NCBI RefSeq assembly: GCF_021155775.2
Contig: NC_060237.1
Location: 188,501-252,500 of the forward strand
DNA from: Neodiprion pinetum
Taxonomy: Eukaryota > Arthropoda > Insecta > Hymenoptera > Diprionidae
Length of the DNA: 64,000 bases
Direction of reading: 5' to 3'
Shown here in pieces: positions 51,257-64,000 of this stretch (position 1 is its first letter; each line of letters starts with the position of its first letter). The notes below the pieces were generated by a model. That model was not told the DNA's origin, made no database searches, and saw only the letters and a program-made list of their open reading frames with translations. The position numbers and the translations under genes are program-made.

Positions 51257-54035
51257 AACAACGTACTTTTTTGCCGACAACTCTGCACACATACATATAC
51301 ATGCATGCGGGCACTGCGTATTATACAAACAAACGGTAAATGCAAAATCGCGGATCCAATTCGCGATATAATAACAATTCAAAATTGTTATCATTGTATT
51401 TGCATTGTTATCGTTTCCTTTCGTGCGGAAGGATGATTTTCACAGGCTATTGTGCCTACGAATTTTCTACTAAAAAATACGTTAGTACTTAAAATTGCGT
51501 ATTAAAGTGCGTAATCATACAGAAAAAAAACCATGCTTCGCCGAACAATCGGAACACTCGGAAGTTTTATTTTACAACAAAAAATTGAATTGGAAACCGA
51601 CCCGTCAACTGTAATAAACACATGAAAAATTTAACTGTCACGCGATATTTAATGAAAATCTATTTCAGCCGGATCGTACGGCAATCGTATCCCGACGAGC
51701 TTGTTCCTGTAATCGCGATACCGTCTGTAATCGAAGAAGGAACAACATCGCAGGCTTATCATGATAATGTGTATTCGATGAAAAATAGGATTCAATTAGG
51801 ACCGAATATCCGATGGCGATTGGCAACTGAAGTTGCTTCTACACGGTACACTACTACCAAGAAAAAAAAAACCAATATAAAAAGAAGAAAAAACATAATA
51901 TAGCGACGGTGAAATTTGCCGTGAAATATGATCATGATAAGCATCCCGTACTACACGTAACAGGTATATGTAGATTTTTGGGAAATAAATTAATCTGATT
52001 ACTTAATCAATCGATTATTAGACAATATGTACTTTGAACGCGGCATGAATGAATACCGCTTAATTAAAACAGTACTATAGGTGTATCGGCCTCGTTACCT
52101 TATAATTATAAATACAAAGTTAGAATCGATACCCCTGTATGAGCTACGCAAACGTTGTATTTATATTTTTTCATTTAACGATACACGACGAATTGATAGG
52201 CGAAGGATCAAATGTAACCGAGGCAACCCCTCGAGGATCATTGATTTGTCTATTTGAATACGACTAATTCGATACAATTGAATATTGCATTTCAATAATT
52301 TAATTGATATTTCAACGATAATTCAATTAATTGCCATCCAAAAATTCACCGCGTTTTGGTATGCCTAGCTGCACTGCTTGGGTTCTTTTGCCGACTTGAT
52401 ACGCATCACTGAATACCGAAGGAAAACGGTAACTTGAGAAGAAGACAATGAAGAATCGCGAGTCTACAGGCCCGAAGATTGTTTGAAATGGAATGTGCGA
52501 AAACTTTGGAAATGAACGAAGAATAGGAAGAATGAGCGTCGCCGTCTTTTCATTCGCTCACTGTAAGTTTCTCGATGCACAATTCTTATACCTTTTATAC
52601 TGTTACATTCGATTCTACGTTTAAAATTCAGGCTCAACTGATTTTTCCAACAATTTCTGCGAAGTGTATTCGAATATCCATCCGCCGCCGCCGCGAATCT
52701 AACGAATCAATAAAAATTATAATACAATACAATCATTGTTCTCGGTAAAAACAAAACGAACGAAATTCTCGCACAAATTGCTGTGGCCGGCAATCTCGAT
52801 AATTAAATTTTGCTCAAAGTTCAACAAAGCAACAATAAATTAATCAAGCTGTCAGCATGAACGAAAAATAAAGGAAATGTAAAAATATGAAATTACGCTG
52901 AATGGAAACCCTCTCGGCCAAAGCGAAAATAAAAATTTCAAGTCACATAGAGAATATTAAAAACGGTAAGCAGATACCTTGAGTTGATTGCAAAATTTAC
53001 CTAGGTTATTGAGAGGGTATTGAAAGATAGAATATAAAATTCAATGTAACAAGATAAAGCAGAAACGTGATAAATAATTAATCTCTGAACTCGGTGCAGT
53101 TGACTATATGACATAGGTACATAAGTATACCTCAGTATAATAAGTAGAGCGGCGACCTGAGTCGCTTTTCTTCTCTCTCCGCTCATTTTTCTTCTGTTTC
53201 TCTTACTTCGTTTCTTTTTTGTTCATTCTCCGTCTTACTTCTTACTCCATAAACTCCACTGTACAATTACTACTCGCCGTGCTCCACCTATGTACTATAC
53301 AATAAGTAGTATATAACGTACATATAACGGTGTCTCATCTGTAGTTAAAATGCCTCGCTTTCTTTTTCTTTCGTTCCTCCTGATATTTCCATCAGATATA
53401 TAATATATTCGTACGTGATCAAACTTATATCAATGCGCAGCTTGGCGTATTTTTTTTTTTTTTCTTTTTTCTGTCAATTGTAGAATACATACAGCTGTGA
53501 GTTATTTCCAATTTTTTTTCACTCAATTTCCGCGTGAAGCAATATCCCTACATCTTCACTCAGCCGTGAATTTTACGCAATATAATAAGTGCGGCTATAA
53601 GCGTAAATGTACAAAGTTTTAAATGAGATAGAAAAATATTTTGATGAAATAATTCTTTCAACACGTCTGCCGCACGTAATTATTAGATATAAAGATGTTC
53701 CAAGTTTCGAGTTTGGTAAGAAAATTAGTAACTTTATTTAGCAAAAAAATTAATATGTTGAAAAATTTTCGATCAAGTAAAATGTTTAAGTCGAAGAAAA
53801 AGCTATAATTACCACCGATCCATGCAATTAATAATAATTCATATGAGGTAATTTTTAACCGCCTGAAATCGTATCTCGCATTGCATTTGTATTGGAGTTC
53901 AAATACATATATTATAAATTATTTACTCAGAAGTATATAACTACTCTCTACGTGGCCGTGGCGCTTAGGCGCTACATACTTGCGGATAATAATTAAAGTA
54001 GGTGTATGAGCACCTACCTACCTATTTACTTATTT

Positions 54036-54174
<139 letters not shown>

Positions 54175-54345
54175 TGGCGAAGGTACAAGACTCGCGGGGA
54201 CCAGGTGTTGGTCCGAGAGGTTTAAGACGGTTGTGCGAAGAGGGAGAAGAGGGTAAGGAGGGTAAGGATCCTGGCGGAATGAGAGCCCACGTAATCCCGC
54301 GTTTACACGCGAGCTGGGATTAGCGACAGGAGAAGGTTCAGGAAC

Positions 54346-54413
54346 TGGAGGAGGAGGAGGAGGAGGAGGAGGAGGAGGAGGAGGAGGAGGAGGAGGAGGA
54401 GGAGGAGGAGGAA
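54346..54413 (+). repeat. (GGA)n trinucleotide array
   Basis: About 22 uninterrupted GGA units, only 175 bp from the CA array. Confidence 0.97.
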
Positions 54414-55416
54414 AGGTTGGCCAGGTTGCGTTGGTGGAAACTCACCGCTGCCGACATGCCATACATACACATACGCATATGCGTACACGGGTACACATCC
54501 ATATTCTACCGCTAAATTCGCTCGTCCTCACTCGAAGACCCTACCCAGCATCTTCTTTTCTCTCAAGAACAAGATATGAGAAATTAGAAGACGATAGGTG
54601 AGGAAACAATATTTATAACGAGACATCAAGATGGTAAGACAAAGAAAAAAGAGGAAGAAGAAATCATTATTTTTATTCCAAGAATCAAATCGACGTACCG
54701 CAAGGAAAGGGGAGAAAATGCATATTTGTTCTTTTTCCAACTGAAGGTCTGTAGGGAAAATTTCTAAATCTTAGTCACATTACGTATGCGTACTATGCAC
54801 TGTATAAAGTATGAACAATTACCACAAGAGATACAAGTTGGCGGAAGAAATATGGGCATTAAAAAACAGCTGATCTTTCGGGAGGCAAAGAAAATGGGCT
54901 AAATTTTTTTTAAACTTTTTTTTTTATTACTCGTCTCCTTTTCTTGAAGGGTGCACGCACGTGAGCTTGAGTCGATCAGATAGGAATAGGCAGCTGTGCC
55001 CGATCATAGGGAAAAGTATAAATTCCCGGTTACATCCAAGGTAAGACACAGACGGCGACGCGGTAGTGCCGCAGGTTCTCCAACAGGTGGTGCGCTTATT
55101 TGTCACGAGGCAAACTTCGCTAGCGATTGGCAGGTTAACGCTTCGTACAAGAAACGTATACTAATATGTACATGTGTACCTGTGCGTACACGCCCAAGCC
55201 TCTCGGGTGTAAAAGGAAGAGGAGAGGAGAGCAGGGGGATTAAATACAGGCGGATGGACGCTCTCTTTAAACGACAGCAATCAATCGACTTTGAGAAGAA
55301 GTCTGACGGAAAGACAACAGAAACTAGATTTAGTTGCTTCTACTTTTTGCGAATAATCTGCAATTTTGAAATTTGAACATCGAACAAATTATTGAGAATT
55401 ATTTTCTCTTCTGCTC

Positions 55417-55435
55417 TTTTTTTTTTTTTTTTTTT
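55417..55435 (+). repeat. poly-T run
   Basis: About 19 consecutive T. Confidence 0.92.
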
Positions 55436-56472
55436 ACCTCATCGTTCAAGAAGATCGCATTTCTGCTATTATAGATACATACCTTACTGCAGATGCTTTA
55501 AGCGATTGGCACCGACGCGACGGATGGCTGACGAGGAACGAATGTATTCTCCACGCGTAATAAGCAAACGTCGAGTCAAAGAAATCTCACGGCACAGAAT
55601 AATGTGTGAAAAAGTAGATATATTTCAAATCGAAGTGCTCCTGTTAAAGTCTGGAGATTAACCGTTATTACAATAATAACGAGGTTGAAGTCGGTAACGT
55701 TAACGTACGAAACTTTGAGAAAGAATCTCTGTTTTTCAATTTCAGAACGGTTTTGAACTATAATAATAGTTGTGTTTAAAAAAAATATGAAAGTACAGTT
55801 TTGCTTCGTTGCGAGTTACTGAATTTCCGAGAATTTTAAACTGTGAAATTACGACTATTTTCGTAGATATGCATTGTTGCAGTAACGTTACTAACTTCAA
55901 CCTTATCAATAATATTGCTTGACGCGGCACGCTTATTCATTTTGTAAGGCATGAAAGCTCTTACACGTCTTCCATCTACGACGGCTATTAGATCGGAAAG
56001 GGGAGGCAAAAGGGGTGATTTCATCCTTTGTAATACAGTACACACACACGCGCGACAGGTGCAAGTCGCGTCGCAGGATTTGTCCGGTACGAGATCGACT
56101 CACGTAAAAGTTGGTCGTATGTTACCGCTGGCGGTGACGCGATGACGCGTGGCTCGGAGTTTTGCGCTTTAACGCGATACTCTCGGTATACCGACTGACG
56201 AAGTGAAGAGATAAACGAAAACTGAGTTAGGATTAACTTTGACCACCTGAGCACAGAGCTAATGAAGTCGCTGGGCGCATTATTATAATACGTACCTCTG
56301 CGCGTGTTTATCGTTAATTATCAATTTCAACAGTCGACGATAGTTGTCTCTATCTCTCTCTCTAAATAAATATCTAAATATCTCTCTTTAAATCTATCTA
56401 TTTCTCAAGTATTCGTCTCTCTCCTATTTATATCTATATTCTCCAATATTGCTATAGTGAAATAAATTAAAT

Positions 56473-56485
56473 CTATCTATCTATC

Positions 56486-56513
<28 letters not shown>
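56473..56513 (+). repeat. (CTAT)n followed by poly-T of 27
   Basis: Three to four CTAT units, then 27 T (56487-56513). Confidence 0.93.
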
Positions 56514-56517
<4 letters not shown>

Positions 56518-56805
56518 AGAGGTACGAAAAAAGATCTTCAGAAGACACCGCCATCATTAATACTCCGCCGCCCATCCTACGGCGGATAACGATAGTCGGT
56601 AGTGTGGAGATTTTTACCCACTAAAAAAAACACTCCTCTTCCCCTCTCCCCGCAGATGTTACGGGGAGGACTGGATTGGAACCGCGTTAGCATTACATCA
56701 ATCCAGTCCGTGCTGCGTCTTGCGACGCCTACTCCTGGCTACTGGTCCCTTTCTGCAATCTTGTCTTTCAGAAGGTGCTGTGCGTAAGTTGCAACAGCAT
56801 CTATC

Positions 56806-56806
<1 letters not shown>

Positions 56807-56873
<67 letters not shown>
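56807..56873 (+). repeat. (TATC)n tetranucleotide array
   Basis: About 17 TATC units; translations as Ile-Tyr-Leu-Ser are artefacts. Confidence 0.97.
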
Positions 56874-57712
56874 CCCTCTCTCTCGTGACATCAGCAATGA
56901 CATACTTATACGACGACTTCTCGATATCGAGAGATAATAAAACGATAGGTTATATAGATTGGAATATGATGACAAAGCTATCCCCTTTTTCCCATTCGGC
57001 ATTGGTTTATTCAACGTCAACGACGTTGGTTTTGACGACGACATTGCGTCGTCAATATTTTTATATTACATCGTGATTAAATATTGAAAGAAACTCGACG
57101 AGACAAAACCTCCAAGAAGATATTTTACCCCCTCTCATAAAAATTCACATATTTAATAATAAGCAAGTTTCGAGAGTTGAACAAGCACAAGAATTGAGAA
57201 AAACAGTATCGAAAACATATCACAGCGTTCGGCAAATGATTAACTTTTGAAAAATTGTTAAAAGGAAAATTTCAATTCAAGTTTAAGAAACTTGTTTCAG
57301 CAGTTTTTCCAAAGAATAAAAAAGAAACCAGCAACACCTTTCTCCAACAACACTACGAAGTAAAAAAACATTCTGCTAGATATTGATGCAATTTTCAAGT
57401 GTCTCTTCCTGGTTTTCCTTCTATTCAACTATGATTTTTGACAGGTAAAAGGTATATTTAACACGAATTCTCCCGTTATTAGACATTATACGTATAATAA
57501 GCAATCGAGCTCCCAACAAATTATCAGACCTGCAGATCTCCGTCTTTTGTTAATAATCACCTTCCCCGATCCATCTATCTGTCCACACATAACCAGCGGT
57601 AAGATCCTAATTGAACAAGGGGGCCCAATTTATACAACCTGCTGATGCCAGATGTCAAATGAGCGGGACGGGTCACCAAGCGTTGGGAATGAATCGCGGA
57701 ATGAATCATCAT

Positions 57713-57714
<2 letters not shown>

Positions 57715-57783
<69 letters not shown>
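57715..57783 (+). repeat. (GA)n dinucleotide array
   Basis: About 34 uninterrupted GA units. Confidence 0.98.
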
Positions 57784-57786
<3 letters not shown>

Positions 57787-59330
57787 GAGAATTTCGGGTG
57801 GGGGGTAAATTCCCGGCATCAACGGATGAAACCACCTCGCGAAACCTGCAAGAGACGCCTGGTAGATTTTTGCGAATGCGAAAACGCCCCTTCACACGGG
57901 TCCGCCGACGCATAACGGGATAATAAACCAGATAACGGTGAACACAATGAGGGCGTTCGAGTAAAACACATGGACATTCGACGGAAATGGTGCTGCCGCC
58001 GCGGTCTGCACTAATCGCCCAACGAGAGATCGAATGATTGATTTTTGTTCCTTATACTTTGTTTATACCTTGAAACAACGAAATATAAGATGGAATCAAC
58101 AAATATTATTACCATCGGCACTGAGCAGCGGTATTGACCGCGTCGTTCGTTCAATGAATAAAACTGCTTTTGTTACAGGGAATAACAATAAAGAGAATAA
58201 GAAACCGCGGTGAGGTACTGAATGACAACACCACAACAGCAACAGTGCCCGCAAACTCGTGTTTACCGTACGTCACATGGAACCGCGATTCCCGCTGAGT
58301 GTAATAGTAATTCGCACCCGCAGACAGAGAATTCGATGGAAAAAAGGAAAAATCATCAAATTTTAGACTTCGGCATAAGATTGTTATTCCCGCGATGGAA
58401 TTTCTACAACAAACTGTAATATGTATAATATGACAATTTTTTTTCGCTATTTCGGTCATGTTCTCCAACGACGAAGAAAAACCCCCGCTTGTGATGGGTG
58501 TAATAATAATAAAACGAGTATCATAAAGAAATGTACTTATTCTGATCACCAACAGCTGTGGTGATTACAAAATTTCTGATGAGGCTACGGCATATATCAT
58601 TCCAACTTCTTCAACTTGTTCAACTTGTGAACCTGGGTTACAAATATTTCGAAAGGTTTGAGCTCGATTAAACCACCACAGCACTCTTATCTATACACGA
58701 TCAAGTGTCCTCTGCATTTGTTGCATAGCAGATTTCGCGCGAAATTGGTGGAATTAAAACGTGATGCATGTACGTATAAATGAATACAATACATGAATAC
58801 AGAGTGAATCACGTGACTCATTTCCGGTTTATCTGATTTTAATTTATGCGGCAAAAGGTCTTCTCAGGCAGAGCGATAGGTATGTAGTGTGCATGTATGT
58901 GCATTGTATGTATACAAACTGGACAAAGGGAATCAAGATGATTGATTTGAAAATTTACAAATCGTGCACAGAATGGTTACTTTAAAATTTCTATTTCTCT
59001 CTTCACGTGTTACTGTAGTAGTTACAAATTTAATGGCATGTTAAAGAAATTTGAATCTTTCAGAACAAAAAAAAAAGACCGAATTCTTCGTCCACGTATT
59101 ATATATGCTACGTCTATGGTACGTAACCTATAAAGTATCTACGTCATCTTCAACGAGGAGAAGTAAAGATTTCGTAACAAAAGTCGTAAATTCTTGACGT
59201 GTGCACAAATTCGTAGAGTCAGTCAAGCTACGTACATCGAAATGGTCAGAGGTCAGGTGAAGGTTAGATGATGGAGGAGGTGACGGGGATGACGGGTCGC
59301 GTGTTGAATATAAGTCGTCGCGTCGTAAAG

Positions 59331-59426
59331 GAGAGGAGAGTATAGTAGAATATAGTAGAGTAGAGTAGAGTAGAGTAGAGTAGAGTAGAGTATAGTATAG
59401 TAGAATAGAGTAGAGCAGAGTAGAGT
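59331..59426 (+). repeat. (GTAGA)n pentanucleotide array
   Basis: About 16 units of GTAGA with ATAGT variants at both edges. Confidence 0.93.
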
Positions 59427-60126
59427 CCGGAGGTCCGTGAATATAAATGAGACTAACTAGCTCCGTAATGTCGGTAATGACGCTAGATTGCCGGCCGGCA
59501 AGGCTCTACACACTCATGTATGTATGTATATGTGTATCCATACATTCGAAGGAAGGTTCGCCTGCAGAAGTTTGGGTTTGAGGTTGTTGCAAGCGAGTAG
59601 TAGAAAAGCAGGCAGGCAAGGCAAGCGACCAAGGAAGGAGAAGAGATTCCACGACGGTGCTGTCACGCCACCACTTAAATCCATCCTGCACCGTTCTTCG
59701 ACGCAACGCCGTATAAACTGAGTAACTAACCTACATACACTCCGCCTAGTACAAATCTATAACGTTGTATACAGGTATATAAGTATATATTTATATACAT
59801 ATATATGTATGCATAATATACATGTACATCAATGTCGCGGCTGTCACGTCGAGACGAATTTTCGCACTATTGATTTTATTCTACCCCGCATGCAGTGAAA
59901 TTTACGCTTGTGATTGATTCACAGTTCTGAGCTGATGTCTTAATTTTTTTGTTTTTCATTTTTCTTTCTTCCTTATACCGTAACCATCATACGCATCATG
60001 GTTCAGGATAGTAAAATTAAAACGAGTCTAACAGCTGATAACCGGAAGATTTATCGTGCGTTACTATTGTTCCTTCAATAGAATATAATATGTACTCCAA
60101 GCATTACTCTATAACTATAATAAAAA

Positions 60127-60168
60127 AAATTATTACACCTACCAACGCCACTGCAGGTGTAATAATTT
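60127..60168. repeat. perfect 14-bp hairpin
   Basis: AAATTATTACACCT (60127-60140) and AGGTGTAATAATTT (60155-60168) are exact reverse complements around a 14-nt loop. Confidence 0.75.
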
Positions 60169-60333
60169 CCTATAATAACAATAACGAGATGAAACGTTAG
60201 CATATGAGGGGAACGGAGTGAACCGCAGCTGGGAAACAGAAAACCGGAAGTAATTAAGTATTGTGAAAAAATTCGTGACCAGGAGGTTGATTGAAGATGA
60301 AGTTAGTCGAAAATTCCGGTCAGGTAAAGAGAG

Positions 60334-60422
60334 TTTAATTATTTGGAAAACGTAAACATGTTTAAACGTTTCCGACGTTTCGGCCGGGCCCTGCCGACCA
60401 TCCTCAGGCTATAATAATTAAC
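60334..60422 (-). ncRNA. hammerhead-ribozyme-like motif, likely Penelope-type retroelement remnant
   Basis: On the minus strand CTGAGGA (60407-60401) matches the hammerhead core CUGANGA. Six stem II pairs follow (60399-60394 with 60387-60382, one G-U) around a CAGGGC loop, then GAAAC and GUC (60381-60374). A single U (60400) lies between the core and stem II, a departure from the classic form. ACGU within GAAACGUC is self-complementary, as in motifs that work as dimers. The outer blocks 60334-60343 and 60413-60422 are complementary at 9 of 10 positions. Penelope-like elements are known to carry such ribozymes; no reverse transcriptase frame is nearby, so only a terminal fragment remains. Activity is not shown. 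Confidence 0.5.
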
Positions 60423-60921
60423 AAAAATGTTTCAAAGAACAATTCTGTTGTATTTATTTTATTTTACTATTGTAATTAAGTATTGCGAGAAATATATTCG
60501 TGTGTAGCTGCCGCAAGGTTCGGCAACGGCAAAGATGCCGGATACGCTGTTGATCGGCGTGGCTGACTGACGAAGGTGATAGTTGACTGTTGAAGGAGGA
60601 GGAGGAGAAGGATGAGGGTGAAAAGAGAAATCAACGGTGGAGAAGGTCGGGAATCTTTTCAGGTATACGCGTGGGATGCTGGTTTCGAGACGGGCTCCGG
60701 TGCTGCAATGCTGCAGTTCAAACGGAAGTTACGCCACCCGCTTCCTCGTCCTCTGGCGTTGCAAATCGAGTTTCCGATTCAATCCCTGTGTCTCCTCGAC
60801 GACTCACTCGTGCTTTCCTTCTTCCTGTCCCCCTAGTCTTCTCGTCTAACCGTCTGACACAGCGGTTGACTGTTGCCCTGTAATTCCGTCGGTATGACGA
60901 CGACCCGGCGGAGAAGAGAAA

Positions 60922-60994
60922 GGAGGAGGAGGAGGAGGAGGAGGAGGAGGAGGAGGAGGAGGAGGAGGAGGAGGAGGAGGAGGAGGAGGAGGAG
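60922..60994 (+). repeat. (GGA)n trinucleotide array
   Basis: About 24 GGA units, then GGGAAA units to about 61011. Confidence 0.97.
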
Positions 60995-61240
60995 GGAAAG
61001 GAGGGAAAGGAGGCTGAGGCAGCCTTTGACGAAACGCGGCGGTTCACCTCTGGGTACGCATCTCGTGTCAAACGCGTGTTGTAACAGAGAAACTATAGAG
61101 GATGATAATGTTTATCAGCCAAGATACCAAAAGTAGGTTTCGAGATAGGAAAAACTGTTCATTGAGATCGTGCACGTAGGTAGGCTACATATGCATATTC
61201 TTCTATTACACGGTTGTTGCAAAGTAACAGCCGGCAAGAA

Positions 61241-61321
61241 GTTTGTTTGGTTTAAAAGAAAGATTCTGTGAAAATGTGAGCATTTTACGTTATGTGCAAA
61301 GTCCTCCTCGTTTCGTTTGTT
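61241..61321. repeat. diverged dispersed repeat, copy 1
   Basis: Shares GTTTGTTT, an A-rich spacer and a 41-nt block (32 of 41 identical by hand count) with 63693-63780, in the same orientation. The longest identical run is TACGTTATGTG. Confidence 0.5.
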
Positions 61322-62751
61322 ACTATTTTTGTTATATTTGTTTTACGTTGTTTTGAATTTGTAAAGAGACATGTTTTAGCACTTGAATTGTTTCATTCTT
61401 GGAATTTATACTCAACCGAAAGATCACGATCCGTATAACCATAACAATATATCTAAAGAGAATCTTATTTTTCTAAATTGAAAGTTTAAATTAAATTATA
61501 AGTATTTTATGAGATTGAATTAATAACGAAAAAGTTGTCAACTTCTCAAACATCAACTGAAGACGTAAATAGATATTTTGATTAGCAATAAAAAAAAATT
61601 CCTATTATTCTTCATAACTTCGAGAAGAAAAACAAAGAAAAATATAAAAAGTGAACAATCAATGGAGGACGATCTTCCATATAACAAAATGTTCACCTTT
61701 CGACAGAAGCTTTCTCTTAATCTAAACAAACTTTTAAGGCGATGCCACGGTGGCAAATCCCAAATTATTTTTATCTGTTACACCCTATTGCATTGTACAA
61801 TGATTCACAATCGTTGGTGTAAATTGTTGATGAAATCTTCTGCGGTCATCACACGCGTAAAAACAACGTTATTTCTTCTCTTCGCGATATGAAATTCTTG
61901 GACACCATTATATAATAATATTAATAAAAAATGCCACGTTGCCGGACTAGGGGTAAACACAGCTCCGTGTTGTACCGAATATAAAATACGCGATTTTAAT
62001 TTCATATATGCATACAACATATACACGCATTTTTTTATCCCCTGGATACACGCACGTATATGTAAACAAAGTTCAAAAATGAGGAAGGTAAAAAAATATT
62101 TAACCTCAGGGCTCAAAGAGAGTCACATCGTAATATAATATAATAATAAATTCGTTCGGTTCGCCGAATGAAACCAATGAAAATCCGCAATTTTCATCCT
62201 GTAGATGTGATGATTACTCATATTTTATGTGCGATTTTAAAAAAAAGAAGGAACAAGAAAAAATTCATGCATGGAGAAAATTATATCTTTAACGTCTATT
62301 TTATATAAAAATTGATTCAAACACTGAGAAAATTTCCCTGCTCCGTCGCAGAGATTGCGCAGCAAGGGCAACGCCGTATAGAAGCGTGGAGCGAAGAAAC
62401 ATGCAAGCAGCTCACGGCTCGACGGCAGAAAAGAAGCAAGAGAGTGGGATAAGAAAAATGACGAAACCTGTTCCGTGAGGACGGGAAGAATTCAGCATCC
62501 GAGGTCCATCTGCTTGCCGCTTGTTCTTCTCCTGCAGGGCTTCGCGTCTCAAGGACAACCCAAAGTGAGAGGGATTGAGGACGAGAGGGGGGGGGAGGGG
62601 GGTAGGCGAACGACGAAGAGAAGGAAGAGATGGTGAGACCGGTGCACCGAATATCAGCAGGTCATCCGTCCGAAACCTGGACAAGAGTTTAGAAAACGAG
62701 AGGCGAGATAGAAGTAAGGAAGGTTATTAGCTGGCAGCTGCTTTCCGTAAT

Positions 62752-62766
62752 CCCCCCCCCCCCCCC
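62752..62766 (+). repeat. poly-C run of 15
   Basis: Fifteen C, followed by pyrimidine-rich DNA to about 62800. Confidence 0.93.
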
Positions 62767-63184
62767 TTCCCCCGCCTCCTACTCTTCCTTCTTCTTCCCC
62801 TTGAGAAGATAGATGCTGCAGCAGCAGTCAGCCAAGCCTCAGCTTACTAAGCTAGCCGGAGGCGATATGTGGGTATATGATTCTCGGACCAGTCGGAGGA
62901 CACGTAGTTTATATGCCCATCTATACATGTACGTATTGTGCCTACACAAAACACGGCTCTATGTATAGAGATTCACCGCCGGTTACAAAAAAAAAAAAAT
63001 TATATAAAATAAAGAGAAGAGGAAGAAGGAGAATGAGAAGTGGGAAGAAGGAGGCTGGCGAGAAAGATCAGCGATGCTGCGAGCCACAGGGGCGTGAAAA
63101 GAAGGGGGGCATTCGGCATTGTCTACGTTATTGTCCTCAATTTAAAATAACGATTTCCTGCCACAGCATTAGTACTTGCTCACT

Positions 63185-63188
63185 CTAC

Positions 63189-63221
<33 letters not shown>

Positions 63222-63222
63222 A
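63185..63222 (+). repeat. (CT)n microsatellite
   Basis: CT dinucleotides with one CC interruption. Confidence 0.95.
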
Positions 63223-63637
63223 AGCTGCTGGACTCATGCCGTTTGTGCCCAGCCCCCACCCCCATCTCACGCGTTATTCGCAGTCCTACACGGGAGCAAA
63301 ATTAATCACATTTTACCCAGCGTTACGTTACGTCACATTTCGTTCCGTTTAGTCGCTCGCTCGTTCCGGTCGATTAGATACGAACAACTTCGGCAGGTCG
63401 CTCGCAATTTTATTTCGAGAGCGAAAGAGAAGGATTAGTTTAACAGAATAGTTCATTGAAATTATCCATGTCAATGTTGGGCAAGGCGAGAAGTTCTGTA
63501 GAAGAAAGAATACAGAATAAGATGCGTAGGCAGGCATTACGACTAAGAGTAAAGCAAGACAAGAGGATAAGCGTAGAAAGAGGAGCGGCATACAAATGTG
63601 CGACCAGGTAGGAGATATACATACATTCATACATATT

Positions 63638-63780
63638 AGGGTGTTTTGGAAGAAAACAATTCACGATTCTCCACTGTGGCACCTCCTAAAGGGTTTGTTT
63701 AGGTTAAAAAAAAAAAAAAAAGATTCCGTCAAAAGATGAGCGTTCTACGTTATGTGGAAGATCGCGCTCATTTGATTTTT
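63638..63780. mobile_element. possible repeat-element end plus dispersed repeat, copy 2
   Basis: Begins AGGGTGTT, preceded by ATATT, exactly as at the left end of the fold-back element at 48089. It then contains the second copy of the dispersed repeat (63693-63780). The other end is not in the window, so its extent is unknown. Confidence 0.35.
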
Positions 63781-64000
63781 CAATTTTATTCACATTGTCT
63801 TCCAACTAAAGATTCAGTTCCGTTAACTGATATTTTTTTAAGTCATTAGAATATGATCTTGCATTGATCGAACATTTGTTGGACCAAAAAGTGGGATATT
63901 CAGATTAAGAAAATGACTTTCATATCGACCATGTAACACAGGTCGTTCGCCTTAATATTTCGCTGACTGTAGATCCTCGTATTTGTACTAAATATTAATT

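Larger units (their letters stand above)
61012..64000. other. non-coding right edge with degenerate repeats
   Basis: No supported gene. Contains two related repeat copies (61241-61321 and 63693-63780), a poly-C run, a CT array and AT-rich DNA at 61430-62340. Confidence 0.45.

Overview
The window looks like nuclear DNA of an arthropod, most probably an insect and possibly a hymenopteran. The lineage call is tentative. It rests on the one recognisable gene, a Fat-like cadherin, on roughly 40% GC sequence that keeps many CpG dinucleotides, and on very abundant short tandem repeats. There is no bacterial-style gene packing, no operon, and no rRNA, tRNA or CRISPR array that I could find.

Layout. 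Positions 1-1995 on the minus strand are one uninterrupted coding block. It is the N-terminal 665 residues of a giant protocadherin orthologous to vertebrate FAT1/FAT2/FAT3 and Drosophila kugelei (kug, Fat-like/Fat2). It starts with a signal peptide, then a threonine tract, five complete cadherin repeats and the start of a sixth, and it runs off the left edge of the window. Positions 1996-2116 are 5' untranslated sequence of the same exon. This includes a two-codon upstream ORF just 4 nt before the start codon, and a good 3' splice site lies immediately upstream. The gene therefore continues to the right with at least one non-coding first exon that I could not place.

The remaining 62 kb (2117-64000) contains no coding region I can support. 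It is probably the first intron of kug and/or upstream intergenic DNA. It holds: (i) a dense set of microsatellites, including three polypurine/polypyrimidine tracts of more than 120 bp and several poly-G runs; (ii) an 853-bp non-autonomous DNA transposon with near-perfect 33-bp inverted ends at 12635-13487; (iii) a 616-bp fold-back element at 48089-48704; (iv) a hammerhead-ribozyme-like motif at 60374-60407 on the minus strand, of the kind carried by Penelope-like retroelements; (v) decayed repeats near 44.7 kb, 61.2 kb and 63.6 kb; and (vi) several perfect short hairpins.

No multi-gene system is visible. The observations most worth following are the hammerhead-like motif, the two inverted-repeat mobile elements and the minimal upstream ORF of kug.
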